Shown here one piece after another: positions 10,532 through 22,535 of a stretch of DNA of 64,000 bases. Below the pieces are notes generated by a model. The model did no database searches, was not told the DNA's origin, and worked only from the letters and a program-made list of their open reading frames with translations. The translations under genes were made by a program, and so were the position numbers. Each line of letters begins with the position of its first letter. The first letter of the stretch is position 1. The DNA is taken from NCBI GenBank assembly GCA_973895155.1, contig OZ316892.1, forward strand, positions 13,268,001-13,332,000. The letters run 5' to 3'. Source of the DNA: Marsupella aquatica. Its lineage: Eukaryota; Marchantiophyta.

Positions 10532-11501
10532 TAATCTCCATACAATCGGCACAACGATCCCGGGCCTCATTCACAATTGGAGGACCCAAAAGGAACGTCA
10601 CACTCAAAAGTGACCATAGTTTATTATGCTTTAGGATATCATTTTTAGGGTGTAATGAGATGATATAGAAAATTTGATGTACTATACTTAATAAACATCC
10701 TATAGGTTGGTAACATTCATTAAACTATTTAGCATTTGAGACTTTGAAGTTTTCCTTATATGTCCTTCAAAGATTGATAAAATGACTTGTCACGCAACGG
10801 GTCACATCATTTCAGGACTCAAAAGGACTCTAAAAAATGCATTTTAGACAATGAAATTTTACCAAAGCATGCATACTAATAGCATAATCTTATATTTCAA
10901 AACTTAAATAGTGACACACACTAAACCTTTATGTACAGGACAAAAATAATCAGTAATTTTGGCTTATTTAGGGCCATCAATAATAGGATCCCTTAAAATA
11001 GTTGAAAACTTGATGTATCTACATGGTGAGGTAGGTTACACCATGTAAAATAGTCTTGTGAAAAAATTAGACTTAAATGTCCTGAGATAAAATCATGATG
11101 AACCTTTTTTCATGTTACGAAAGTCATTTTTCACTAAAAAAGCATGTTTTTGAGTCCTGAAAGTGGTTCCTGCGAGGTACACCCAATTGTGAATGAGGCC
11201 CCCGATCAACAATACCCCATCGATCCCGCACCGATCCGATCACACACGTATGTCAAGCCAACGCACCTTGCACTACTCAAGGAATCCACGTTACACAAGC
11301 GGAGCTCACAGCCACCATAGCCACTCAAGCTCCTCTCTCTCCAAGGCTCAACATTGAAAGATGACCTTTCAATGCCTCACAAGTGAGAAGTACCCTCTCA
11401 CACAAACCTGACGGAACCTTGTCGGCTCCAATAGCACTCATACCAAACGTACATACTCTAATAGCACGATATACTACTACACTACTCAGAATGGTGTGAC
11501 A
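10532..11501 (-). repeat. 5' LTR remnant of the gypsy element, split by a TIR element
   Basis: 10532-10562 and 11201-11501 together match 1490-1818 of the other LTR with about three transitions. The 136-bp end part that should border the leader is missing, and no primer binding site is recognisable, so the LTR/leader junction is deleted or rearranged. The outer end (reverse complement of TGTCACACC) meets the GACA duplication. Confidence 0.7.
10563..11200. mobile_element. 638-bp non-autonomous TIR element inside the gypsy 5' LTR
   Basis: Perfect inverted ends GGGCCTCATTCACAATTGG (10562-10580 and the reverse complement at 11183-11201) bound a non-coding segment that is absent from the other LTR, so it inserted after the gypsy. 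The duplication is masked by a run of C and G; CCCG (10559-10562 and 11201-11204) is the best reading. The outermost bases resemble the ends of the two short elements at 248 and 57350, but the interior differs. Confidence 0.75.
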
Positions 11502-11505
11502 GACA

Positions 11506-11625
11506 TGTGTGGACACGAGTTCCACTTGTTCTTCATTCTCTTATGTATGTGTGATGTATTGTGCTTAGTTGTGGATGTATGTGACAAGTGATGTATGTTG
11601 TGTAGCAATATGTATGTGCACGACA
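11506..11625 (+). repeat. Right part of the old solo LTR
   Basis: Continuation of the plus-oriented LTR interrupted at 1353. It is about 80-85 percent alike to the corresponding part of the young LTR, ends GCACGACA, and is followed by the ACAC duplication at 11626-11629. Confidence 0.7.
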
Positions 11626-11629
11626 ACAC

Positions 11630-14500
11630 CTTGGAGCCCATTGAAAATTGGCCTTCAAAGAGAATTGGTATCCCCGCCTTTACACCACAATTTCCTTTGA
11701 AGATTTTACACTCCCTCTCCTTCACAATTTAACCCTGTTCCTTTGGAGGGTGTCCACAATTATTTCCTTACAAAAAGAAGAGGACAGATGAGGTAGGGCT
11801 TGGTAAGGGGCTTGATCTTCCAAAACAGCTATTTCCTTTATGTGTAATCTTTTATGCACTTTTGCTAGTAGGTGAGGTTGATTGCAAATTTTACACATAG
11901 ATTGTAAAAAAGTTTTAGTGATTATTTGCCAAAATCAACAGTCCAAATCTGACCAAAAATATATCTAATGGTCATAATCCCGGTCATAATGTAACCATAT
12001 AGTTCTTTTTGCTACTCAGGGGCTTGTCAACGCACCATAAATGCTACCTGCCCAAAATACAAGAGGGAACCTGGCCACCAACAAGGCATGTCTCTGTCTC
12101 TCCCTTGCAATAGTCATCCCATCCCACCTTCAATTACCACCAATGTAAATAAATTAGGCCACCTTCTAAGATGAAGGTTGCCTATACCGGTGATGGTGCC
12201 ATTTGCAAAGAGAAGATTCATTGGTCTCAAAGACCACTCTCAACTACATCCCAACTCTCACTTGTGTATGATGTACAAACTTTGTTATACTTGGCAAGTG
12301 GAATAACACACTCTGAAGGACAGGCTGGTGGTAAAAAAATGTGAAACAGTTGTTTGTCCCTGCTGCACTATTGGCAGTTGCAAGGACCCCAAAGTGCATG
12401 CTATAATTGGTCAGCAAGGATGATGACATGGATAAGACACCCCAACTTGTGGTAGTAAGAAATAACCTCTATAAATATGATCAGCTCAGTCTCCCTCCTT
12501 CTGAGTCTTTTCTGCAAAGGCGTGGGAAAGCGTTGGGTGAGCCCGTGTGTTTGTTTATGGTCCATCTTTGTTAGGGTCGTGCTTGGCAGGGTCATGGTTG
12601 GGAGATGGGTTAGGTGTGAGCGGGGTGAATAAACCTCCACTTCATTTTGCATTTATAAAAGTGATTTTGCACATGTGCCGTGATAGGTCAACTTGTTTGT
12701 AACAAAGAAGTTGGAGCTCCTGCATGTCAACTTTACAAGGTTGTCTGCAAGGTGAGTGCATCATCAAAGTTGGGCTCTAAGGTTTGGTTGCTTGCTTGTG
12801 AATATACAAACGCTAGTCAAAGGGGGGAGGGTGGAGGGCAGAGTATTTTTAAAGTGCAAAATTTAGCTAAATTCCCCGCTAAATTCCACCTCCCCATAAA
12901 ATGTTTGCCACTTTTGGCTAATATTTGCTAGATTTTTTTAACACCATTAGCCACTCTTCCACCAAATCATGGACCCCATTAGCCAGAATCTAACAGTTCT
13001 CTTTAAATCTAGGGATATCTGATGGTCATGATTTAATTCAGTAAAATCTGTTAGAGAATATTCCTAGAATCTACTCCCTAAGAGTAGCAAACATTTGCCG
13101 CACTGGCTAAAAATAAAAAAACCTTAAAAAATATGCTGGTGGAGGGGCCCCTCAAGTCTCTTTCCAAGGAAGAGGACCAGCCATATTTTTGTGGGCAAAA
13201 ATTTGCCAAACATTTCCCTTGAAAAATAGGCAGGCCAATGATACTTGTGCTAAAATGGTGCACCAAATGCACTAAGGAGAGCATTAGCCAGAAGTACTAT
13301 ACAATGGTCAGAAAGTACTCCATAACCAGACCTATGCATGTCTTCAGAGTAAAGTAGTCCTCGTCTTGGCAAATGTTTAGAACCCACAAAAATGGCCAAA
13401 GGGGACTGTTATATTTGGTATGGAATAAAGGTTACCAAGCCTATTTCCATAATCTCTGCCTGAAAATCATGATAGTACTTTTTTCCAGACCATATTTATG
13501 TACTACATTGGGGTCTGGATTGGGGTCATTCCCAGAATACTTAGAAAAGCTGCCTATTCCAGACTAGGCCATGCTCCCAGAATACCTAGACAGATTCCTA
13601 ATGGCCTTAGATCAGCCTTTTTCCACTTTCTGCTTGGAGGGGTGGAGCCTTCTAACCCTGTGCCCTGACCCTCATCTACAACTATAATAAGGGATTATGT
13701 TTTTTTTAGTCCTTACGAAAAAGGTCCTAGGTGGGAAAGATCCACAACAGTTGAATTAGATAGTTGAATTAGATTAGCTATTTTTCGTGACCTTCCATGA
13801 GAAGATGTGCACCCCTAGCACATATGTACTTCCCGTTGCCCCATAAATGCCCCAGCTTTACTCCGTGAGGGGCGGCCCTCCTTGCAAGGCACGGACATAG
13901 GGCTCCTTATCTTCCATAAGTCAAGTGCCTTTTTCCCTAGCGGAGTCCCATAAGTCTTTTGGTGGGCCAGTTTCATCAATAATCCATAGCTCTGGCCAAG
14001 TTTCATCAATAATCCATAGCTCTGGCCAAGTTTCAAGGAGCGTGTATTGACGTGAGCCCATATCGTATACAGGTGGCGTGAGCGATTCCACGTCCCCAAG
14101 TGATGACCGCGGAGACCTCCAACAGGCAGTCCTACCCTACCCGCAACCCCCAGTGCCCACCCCACCCCACCCCACCCCAACCCAACGCAACACTACACCA
14201 CACTACACTATACTGTACTGTACTCTCCATGTCGTGACATTAATTAATGAAAGAAATGCCAAAGCGGATTCGAAGAAACGTTTGGACTCTGAAGAGCCTT
14301 TGGCTTTGGCTGTGGCAGTGTGTGCTGTACAATTTCGGAGCGAATAGGTGGTGTTCGAAGATTCTACGACGAGGCAAGACAGGAAGGATTGATTATTTAT
14401 TTCGACGTCTTGCCGTCCAGGCCAAGGCAGGTCAAGATTGGAATGAATGAATGGAACGGAATGGAATGGGATGTTGCTCGAACCTTAGTAGTGGTAGAAA
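11630..14500. other. Intergenic stretch, no gene recognised
   Basis: No convincing coding sequence, RNA gene or transposon protein is visible. Near 13967-14036 a 30-bp word containing TTTCATCAATAATCCATAG occurs twice in tandem. Short CCCCA/CCCAAC runs lie near 14155-14190. Confidence 0.5.
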
Positions 14501-14519
14501 GGGAGACGAAGACAGATTA

Positions 14520-14828
14520 GATTGGAGTGGAGTGGAGTGGAGCGGCGGAGGGAGGGGAGGGTTGACGAGATAAACGGACAGCGAACGGGTGGAGGAAGAA
14601 GCTTGGAGATGGAGAGCGCAGATGTGGAAGAGGAGGAAATTGACTAGCAACGACGCACGAGTGGGAGAGAAGCAAATTCCACTCGGGAGTTACAATCCGA
14701 GAAATCCGAGAGAGCTAGGGAGGGAGAGAGGGAGAGAGGGAGAGAGCAGAGAGCTTAGCGAGAGGAGAGAGTGGTGAGCGGTGCTGCGTTGCTCTGCTCT
14801 GGAGTAGATTACACTACGGTGAGATTTC
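14520..14828 (+). promoter_or_regulatory. GUN1 proximal upstream/5' leader, purine-rich
   Basis: Repeats of GGAGTG (14524-14545) and a GA-rich run (about 14715-14775, built from GGGAGAGA) precede the start codon. GA-rich leaders are common in plant core promoters. No clear TATA box was found and the transcription start cannot be placed. Confidence 0.35.
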
Positions 14829-17800
14829 ATGGCGAGTAGGGCGTCATTTTTGAGTGCAGAAGCTGCGACATCGTCTGTCACTTTCGGCAACGGGAGTGGT
14901 GATCATGGCTCGGTTGGTGCTCGAAGTGTTGGGCGTCGCCGGGGTGGGGCTGGGGGCGGACGAGTTCGGTCCAGTGCGCGGCCGACGTCTAGTGAGAACC
15001 ACGGTGGTCAAGAGCAGCCATGGGCTTCCTCAACCCCGCGGCCGCTGCAGCAAAGGCTGACTTCTGTGTGGCCATCTTCGGCAGCAGGTACAGGAAAAGC
15101 CCATGGGAATTGCAGCACTCGGACCAGCGTCGGGGCGGGGGCAAAGGTCTGTGCGCGGGGACCCCCGGGCAGTGGGAGTACTCTGGACGGTGGTGTCGGG
15201 AATCTAAGCGCTGAATTTAGCGGGCGTAGGTCCACTCGTCTCGTTACCAAGTTTCATCATGGACGTCAAAAGCTTTACATGGGGAAACACAGTCCGGAAG
15301 CTGACTTGTTAGCGGAGGCGATACTCAACGCAGAATCTGTTGTCGTTGTGGATGAAGTACTCGACCACTGGTCTGAGAAATTGGTGTGCGTCGAAGATTT
15401 TCCATACTTGCTACGCGAGCTCGGAAACTGGGGGGCGTGGGATAAGGCCTTGGGAAGTTTTGAATGGATGTTGAGGCAGCCGCGGCTCTGCAGTGAGTGG
15501 AGTAAGCTGTCAAGCATTATGATTAGCACCCTGGGCCGGCTAGGAAAGGTGGACTTAGCGCAGGATGTCTTCAATAAGGCCCATCTTGCTGGATTCGGTG
15601 ACAACGTCTATGCGTTCTCCGCCCTTGTTAGCGCGTATGGACGCAGTGGTAGATGCAAAGAAGCGCTTGAAGTGTTCGAGTCTATGAAGAAATCTGGCTG
15701 CAAACCGAACCTCATCACTTACAATACGATTATTGATGCGTGTGGGAAGGGAGGTGTCGACTTGAGAAAGGCGCTTGAAATCTTCGACGAAATGCACAGA
15801 GAAGGGGTTGAACCAGATCGAATTACGTTCAATTCCTTGATTGCTGTGTGTAGTCGAGGAAGTCTGTGGGAAGAGTCTCAGAGAGTATTCGCTGAAATGC
15901 AGCGCAGAGGTATTGAACAAGATATCTTTACTTACAACACGTTGATAGACGCTGTGTGCAAGGGTGGCCAAATGAAACTAGCAGCTTCTGTGGTAGCAGC
16001 CATGCGGGATAAGTCTATCAGCCCCAATGTCGTTACATATAGCACCATGATCGATGGTTATGGGAAAGTGGGGTGTTTCGATCAAGCAATTCATCTGCAC
16101 CACGAAATGAAGGAAGCCAATATTCATCCTGACCGCGTTTCCTACAACACCTTGGTCGACATATATGCGAAACTTGGCAGATTTGAAGACGCTCTCGGCA
16201 CTTGTAACGAAATGGAGAAGGCCGGATGGAAAACTGATGTGGTGACCTACAATGCTCTCATTGATTCTTACGGGAAACATGGCAAGTACAAGGAAGCGGC
16301 CTCGTTGTTTGAAAGGATGAGAAAGGAAGGCATTGTACCGAATGTGCTCACTTATTCCACAATGATCGATGCCTATGCAAAAGGAGGGCTGCACAAAGAA
16401 GCCAACGAGATTTTCCAGCAGTTTAAAAAGGCTGGGTTGCAACCAGATGTTGTGCTTTACAGCGCATTGATTGACTCCTATTTCAAGAGCGGGTTGGTTG
16501 GTGAGGCACTGGCTCTGTTGGACGAGATGCTGAAACAGGGCATTCAACCCAACATAGTCACATACAACTCGCTCATTGATGCATGCGGTCGACGTAGTGA
16601 CCAGGTACGAGTTTGATTGCTTTTATTAAGCTAGAACGCTAAAATTTGGAGACATGCGGTACATTAGGAGCTATGAGTGGAGGTAGATATATCTCCGAAA
16701 ATGAGCTGAGCCAGATTGCGAAACGCTGATCGGATTCAACCACTGATTCGGAGGCTTAACAGTGGTGGTCGTCAACTGCGCGTAGTCTCTCATTTAATGT
16801 ATTTTGGGACGTATGCAGATGTTCGTTAAGGTCATCAGCTTATCTTGTCAGTTTAATGAGTCTTATTTTCTTTCTGTTCCACAGAAGGACGACGTATCGA
16901 AGCTAGTGAAGACCGTCCATGATGGATTTGGCTGTCGGGATTCGATAAGCGATACCCAGAGAGCAGGGAAAGTAACTTCAGCAATTCAACCAACAAATGA
17001 GGTGGTTGTAAAATATAAACCTTCGCGCGAGGATATGGGCGCAGATGTTAGCTTCAATCACCGCAAACAAGGGAACGTTATGGCAGCTGTAAAGATTTTT
17101 CATGAGATGCAGGAATCGGGACTGAAGCCGAACGTAGTGACCTTCTCTGCTATACTCAATGCTTGCAGGTTCGTATTCACAATACTGTGGGACTAGTAAC
17201 TGCTGGATATTCAAAGCAAATTTATCACTTCGTTTTCTTCGTTCTAGAATGGTGCCTCTTCCTCTGGCTACCAGTCGTATCCCCGGTTTTAGTTCCGTCC
17301 GTCCAAGGCGCGGGGTCTAGGGCCACAAAGCTATGACAGACATGTTAGACTAAGAAAGATATTCTCTATGCTTGTAAACGTCTCAGTACTACGAAGATGA
17401 AAGTGGTCTTCGGCTTTTAAACCTAGATTCTCAAGTCCTGGACGTTACGTTCACTCAAGTGAATCTGACTCCGCGTTGAATTGTCAGTGGACAGGTCTTT
17501 GCACTCCATCTCCCCTAATGGTTTTACCTGCATTGTTCGAAAATTAGCGAGCTCGTTGTGCAACTTACAGGCATGCTATTAGCTAGTTACATTGGGGAAG
17601 TTGCGACATTGCAGTGAATTTTGAGATTCTGTCTGCCAATTTCTCTCACTGACGTGTGGACTATCTGCAGTCGGTGTGCGTCATTTGAAGAAGCGTCTGT
17701 ACTTTTGGAGAAGATGAGAAGTTTCGACAGCAGAGTCTACGGTGTGGCTCATGGGTTATTAATGGGATCATGGGAGCTTGTTTCGGGAGAGGCTGAGATA

Positions 17801-18728
17801 CTATTCAATCAAATATCGTACATGGATTACGCAACAGCAGCAGCTTTCTACAATGCTTTAACTGATGTGCTATGGCATTTTGGTCAGGTAGACTTCTGCT
17901 TTTTGTGTATTGGTAGCGGGAACTCTTGGATCACCTTTATAATCTACTGGCATACGAGTAGCTCTGAAGTATTTGCCGCGTGCGTAGCTTAGAGTAACGA
18001 CTCCACACGAAAACCTTATTGCGCTGTTTTAGACACCAAACATCCCTGTTAATTGTGCGTTGACTCACTTCGTTTGTTCTTGAACTCCTGCCAGAGATTG
18101 GGAGCACAAACAGTCGTGGTGGAAGCTAAGCGACGAAGAGTATGGGAAAATGCGTGGTGGAGGTCAGATGAGCAGTTTTGCCTTGATCTGCACCTTATGT
18201 CCGTGGGTGCTGCCCAGGCCATGCTTCATGTCTGGCTTCTAGATATTAGGGCCTTGGTGTGGGAAGGACATGAGCTACCCCGATATTTAAGGTACGCAGA
18301 CATGTCTTGTTTGTCATTTTCTTTTGGTATTCATGTAAAGAACTCTCTGGCGTGAAGTTTCTTGCGCTGTCGTGTTCCTGGGCTTTTATGCAGCAAAAAC
18401 ATAGAATGCTCTGCTGACTGTTCTAAGCGAGACTGGCCTCCTGATTTGCAGCATTTTGACGGGATGGGGGAAGCACAGCAAAGTGGCTGGTGCCAGTGCT
18501 GTCAAAAAAGCTGTAAAAACTCGCCTCTTAGAGATAGGGGCACCTTTTCAGGTCGCCAAATACAATGAGGGGCGGCTCATCTCTGCAGGCCGTGGTGTGC
18601 ATGCATGGCTGAGGGACTTGAGGACCCTGCCACTACTTTTATTACATGATTTGCGGGTTGTTCCGTCACCGAAAATAGCGGAACCTGTTCCCGGTGTACA
18701 ATTTTTGTCTTTAGGAGCGTGCGTATAG
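14829..18728 (+). CDS. GUN1: GUN1-like pentatricopeptide-repeat SMR protein, chloroplast
   Basis: GUN1 is a plastid nucleoid-associated PPR-SMR protein central to plastid-to-nucleus retrograde signalling. Five exons join in frame: 14829-16604, 16885-17168, 17671-17887, 18095-18291 and 18452-18728, all with GT...AG introns. The product is 916 residues, close to Arabidopsis GUN1 (about 918). The first 80 or so residues are Ser/Arg/Gly/Ala-rich with little acid, as in a transit peptide. About a dozen 35-residue PPR units run from roughly residue 225 to 735, with typical [13 protein letters not shown]-type helices. The SMR domain starts near residue 789 (LDLHLMS) and contains TGWGKH. The first exon alone holds most PPRs. 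The ATG at 14829 is the first in frame. The family resemblance extends to conserved words outside the repeats such as the [10 protein letters not shown] stretch, so I take this as the orthologue and not merely another PPR. Confidence 0.93.
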
Positions 18729-19694
18729 ATGTGTAGGCAACACAGAATGTTTTAGAAGGGCACCCAGTATGACTCTAGCTTGTAGAGACCAAGAAAGTGG
18801 GCATCCCGAAACACAGTTCGGTGACCGGTTCTATGAGCAAGATATTAGATGCCCATTGTGATTTTACTTCAATTTTGGAGATTGTGGTGGTTGGGGGTTT
18901 TGGGCAGTGTGGGTTGTGGAGATCCACTAACTGGGCAGATCAGTGGACACATAAATCTTCATAGCTCGCTCCATACGAAGTTTTTGAACTAGCTGCAGGA
19001 TGTCTACACCAAGTCGTTGTGGACGAAACTGTTTCCTTGCGATGCCTTTCTGCAGGGCAGGGAAAGCCTTGCCTTTGACCATGGAACAGGTGAACAAGGG
19101 ACGGAAAGATGTCGAGAGGTCTTGCATCCATGTACAGTAATGCATGAAGTTCACAGGCTAGAAGACTTTACACCTACCTTCATTAAATAAGTTACTTGTA
19201 GAGCCTAGAATTTTTCTCTGAAGTGTGACCCCTTGAATTGCGAACACCGTTGCGCCGTTAGTGGGTTAGATATTTGAGCGAGTGAATCCCTTCACGAGAA
19301 AATCCAAATGAGAAGAAACTAGGGATTAGATTTGCGACTCAACTCCCTACTGCTTTCTCTGTCAGGGAAGGATGACACAATTCACCAGTTCACATGTTGA
19401 TGGATTGGATGTTAAGCTTTTGTGGAGATTTGGAGTTTCCTTCTCTTAGATTCCCTCTTTTCTAAGACAACTACAGAAGAGGCAAATTTTGTCCTATCTT
19501 ATGACGGCACCAATGGATTTCGTTAAGACCCTTAAGAGTTACGAGATTGTAATACCCGAAACCAATAACAGTCCAATAGCAGTGACGTAGGCCGGTCTCT
19601 GAGAGCTTTGATGTAAAGCCTTGTCTTTCTTGCTCAGCCAATGTTGAGAAGATGAGAGATGTAACAGTTTCTTTGACAGAAAAACTGGAGTAAT

Positions 19695-19814
19695 ACATGA
19701 TTATTTTACGAAAAACTTGGGTGACCTCAAGTATGTCTTTTGGAGGACATCGCTACATGATTATTTTACGAAAAACTTGGGTGACCTCAAGTATGTCTTT
19801 TGGAGGACATCGCA
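19695..19814. repeat. 60-bp tandem duplication
   Basis: Two essentially identical 60-bp units (19695-19754 and 19755-19814), each containing ATTATTTTACGAAAAACTTG. No coding frame. Confidence 0.9.
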
Positions 19815-21620
19815 CAGATTTGGAAGTGGTATGTGGACCCTAAACAGAAAACTTGAGTCACAACTGTATATTTGATCCTGAGTACCCTCTTTGTCTCCTG
19901 ATTTTAAAGAGCAAAATTGTATCGGTACATCATATCATCTTTTCCTCTTCCTAACTATGCCAAGATTCCAGAAGGATTTGTAGTTGCAGTTGGCTGTACA
20001 AGCAAGCTATGCACCACTTGGGTACGAGAATGTTCTAATACAAACTAATACTCGCATGACTTTATTGGGTCTTTCTTTTTTGAAATGTCTTTATTGGGTC
20101 TTTCGCCCTGGGAATCCTGTCTCCCAGTTGGGCGTTTTTGTTCTCTGGCAGGCTCAATATATATCTACTTGCACTAATGAACAAGAGTACTAAGCCTCAT
20201 TTTCCACTAGCACCCTTTTCCTCGCTGTTCTCCTCTTCTTGCAAAGAGGGCGAGACAGCGGAAGTGTACTGTTGTAGGAGCTGTACAGTTTAGATGCACT
20301 GCCCTCCTTAGCAAGAACGTTTACTTAAGATGTACCTTCCGTTGCAAGAATGGGGTAGAGGGTGAAAGGAAAGACACCCTGTGGTGAGGGACCGAACCAA
20401 ACCAAACCAATTCCAGTACCTGGAATGGAGTGAAGACATGAGAAGTCAGAAATGTGAACCAAATACTTATATGGGAATAAATAGAATTTGGATGCGAAAG
20501 TAGTCCAGCATCTATTATGCATACCTGAATTTTTCAGTTGTGATAGCAAATGCAAAGTGTTATAATAAAATCTGTGATTCCCGTCCAAACCTTTAAACTC
20601 AGATGTATCCCAACATACTTTCAGATGGGATTCCACCCTATCCCCTACTTACACATATTCATGAAAATACTGGCCTCCTTCTTGCGATGTAGATGATAAG
20701 TTACAGCACTCATTAAGTAGCTTGGGGCTTTTAAGAAAACAAAATCCTTCTTAGAATACATAAAAATGCTCCCATAGCATCTAGTTTATCCAACATAACC
20801 TATATGGGATCACGTACAATGGAGAGTACGAACACATGGAAAAGATACTCTACGTGTATATGAATAGCATTTATTCAAGGAGTTTATTGGAACATTTGTA
20901 AGACTGTCTGAGGTTAGAGAAAGCCCATCAGAGCATTTGGACAATCCTAATGCCACGTGCACTGACTTATTTTTGTAAAGAGTTGCAAGTATGACTTGCA
21001 ACGAGGAATATTGCCCCGGACCAAAAATATGAGGTCACAATACACTAAACAATATGGTCTGTGAAAATGGTTGACAATAGGGTCGACAATATTGTCTACA
21101 ATAATAGTGTGCACATTTGTTTAGGGCCATTTTTGGTCCCCATCACAAATCAGAGCTAAAGTTTTCAGCCAACGATCATCTACTCTTACTGAGGAAGTCT
21201 TGTACAGAGTGATTATCATCCACCCTGAGGGCTTGCATATCTGGACCACCCCTCAACCTCAAATGGAATTAGGGTGTGTCAAAGCACTGCCATAAGAATG
21301 GTCTTATGGCTAATAATGCATGTCAAAACAGTGCCCTTGGTGAGATATGGTCAAGGACATAAAATGGAGTTATGGCCAGGACAAAATCCTTTTGGGCTAC
21401 CCATAAACATGCCCCATAAGGATCAAAGGTACAAAAAAGTCACATCCATAACATCCACTGCCTGTATCACACATCAAAATGTGGTAATATATGGCATGCA
21501 CTCACAGATTTAAAGAAAACAACAAGGATTAATCATGGTATGGAACAACATCCTACACCATATATGTCATATTTTGATATGCAGTTCGCGGACCCCATAA
21601 TATTTGTTCTTGTTATGAGT

Positions 21621-21770
21621 GTGCTTTTGACATGCCCTATTGGCATACCTCCAAGAAACATCCACAAACTGGGCTTTTGACATGCCCTATTGGCATACCT
21701 CCAAGAAACATCCACATACTGGGCTTTTGACATGCCCTATTGGCATAACTCAAAGAAACATCCACAAACT
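21621..21770. repeat. 50-bp tandem repeat, three copies
   Basis: Units at 21621-21670, 21671-21720 and 21721-21770 share GCTTTTGACATGCCCTATTG. The third has a few substitutions, and a partial fourth start (GAGCATTTGA) follows. Confidence 0.9.
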
Positions 21771-21848
21771 GAGCATTTGAAAACAGTCAGGAGTTTTACT
21801 TGTAAGTAAGGGATGTTTACACCAAAACATTAGTCTCGAGAAGCTTAC

Positions 21849-22535
21849 TTGAATGTGAAGCAATTGCTGCTCTCAACAGTCGATACTGCGCTTGACGGAT
21901 TTTTGAATTCCCATCGTCTGCAGCACTGTGCTGTCTTTCAAGATTACGATCCGCTTTTATCGATTCGAGGAAGTTTGTTTCATCGGGAAGCGGCTCTTCT
22001 TCGTCAAGAATTCAATTACATTCAGTTTGACCTGAGAAACTTGGAGTTATTTCTGGCCCGCGAGCATCCTTTTGGAGTCTGTCGACGACATTCTAAGTTT
22101 GTAGGCGAAATTTTGTCTCCAAGATCCAAGATCGAGCTCGTCAAAACCAACCTGTCGTGGTGAATTGGAGATTGCTTATCGTCTAATGACCGTGCTGTAG
22201 GCTTGGTAAGTGTTCGTGGCTGGATGTTTTGTCATGCTCAGCAAAACAACGGCAAGTAAGGTTGTCTGCCAGAATCCGCATTAAATTAGGATGGTATGAA
22301 CCTTCTTGAGGAATGACGCGTTGAGGTAGAAGGTTTACCAACTCATTTTCTGGAATTGGAGAGGCTATCTTCCAACCCGTCGGTTCTTGATTTCTTTTCC
22401 CGACGCTTCTAGGATCTCCATCAAAGCTACCTTGCCCTTTTAATTTGGTTAAGCTCCCCGTCCCCAACCGTCTGTGGAATTGCTCGAGGAGATGATAACG
22501 TTTGTGAGGTTGACAGGCAATTGATTGGGAAGCAA
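21849..22535 (+). other. Upstream region of the zinc-finger/AlkB gene; unassigned open frame
   Basis: An open frame at 21849-22163 (about 100 codons) matches no family I know and shows no splice link to the next gene. It may be a 5' leader, an exon of an unrecognised transcript, or chance. Confidence 0.25.

Larger units (their letters stand above)
1354..11501 (-). mobile_element. Ty3/gypsy element with DNMT3-like methyltransferase and PHD finger
   Basis: A 10.15-kb element coding on the minus strand and inserted in an older solo LTR of its own family. The target duplication is GACA (1350-1353 and 11502-11505). In coding order it holds: 5' LTR remnant (10532-11501, with a TIR element inside), a repeat-rich leader (9205-10531), gag with two CCHC knuckles, aspartic protease, a C5-cytosine methyltransferase domain, reverse transcriptase with YIDD, RNase H, integrase, a PHD finger, a purine tract (reverse complement of 1957-1966) and the 3' LTR. 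Gag-Pol is one frame broken by nonsense codons and one frameshift. The parts of the two LTRs that can be compared (about 330 bp) differ at about three positions, all transitions, which suggests recent insertion despite the damaged coding region. Confidence 0.85.
18729..21848. other. Intergenic stretch with short tandem repeats
   Basis: No gene recognised. It includes the GUN1 3' region and two tandem repeats listed separately. Confidence 0.5.

Noticed and set aside
21849-22163. First exon of the zinc-finger/AlkB gene
   Set aside because: The known ASC-1 N-terminus already starts at the ATG at 22536, and no splice signals link the two.
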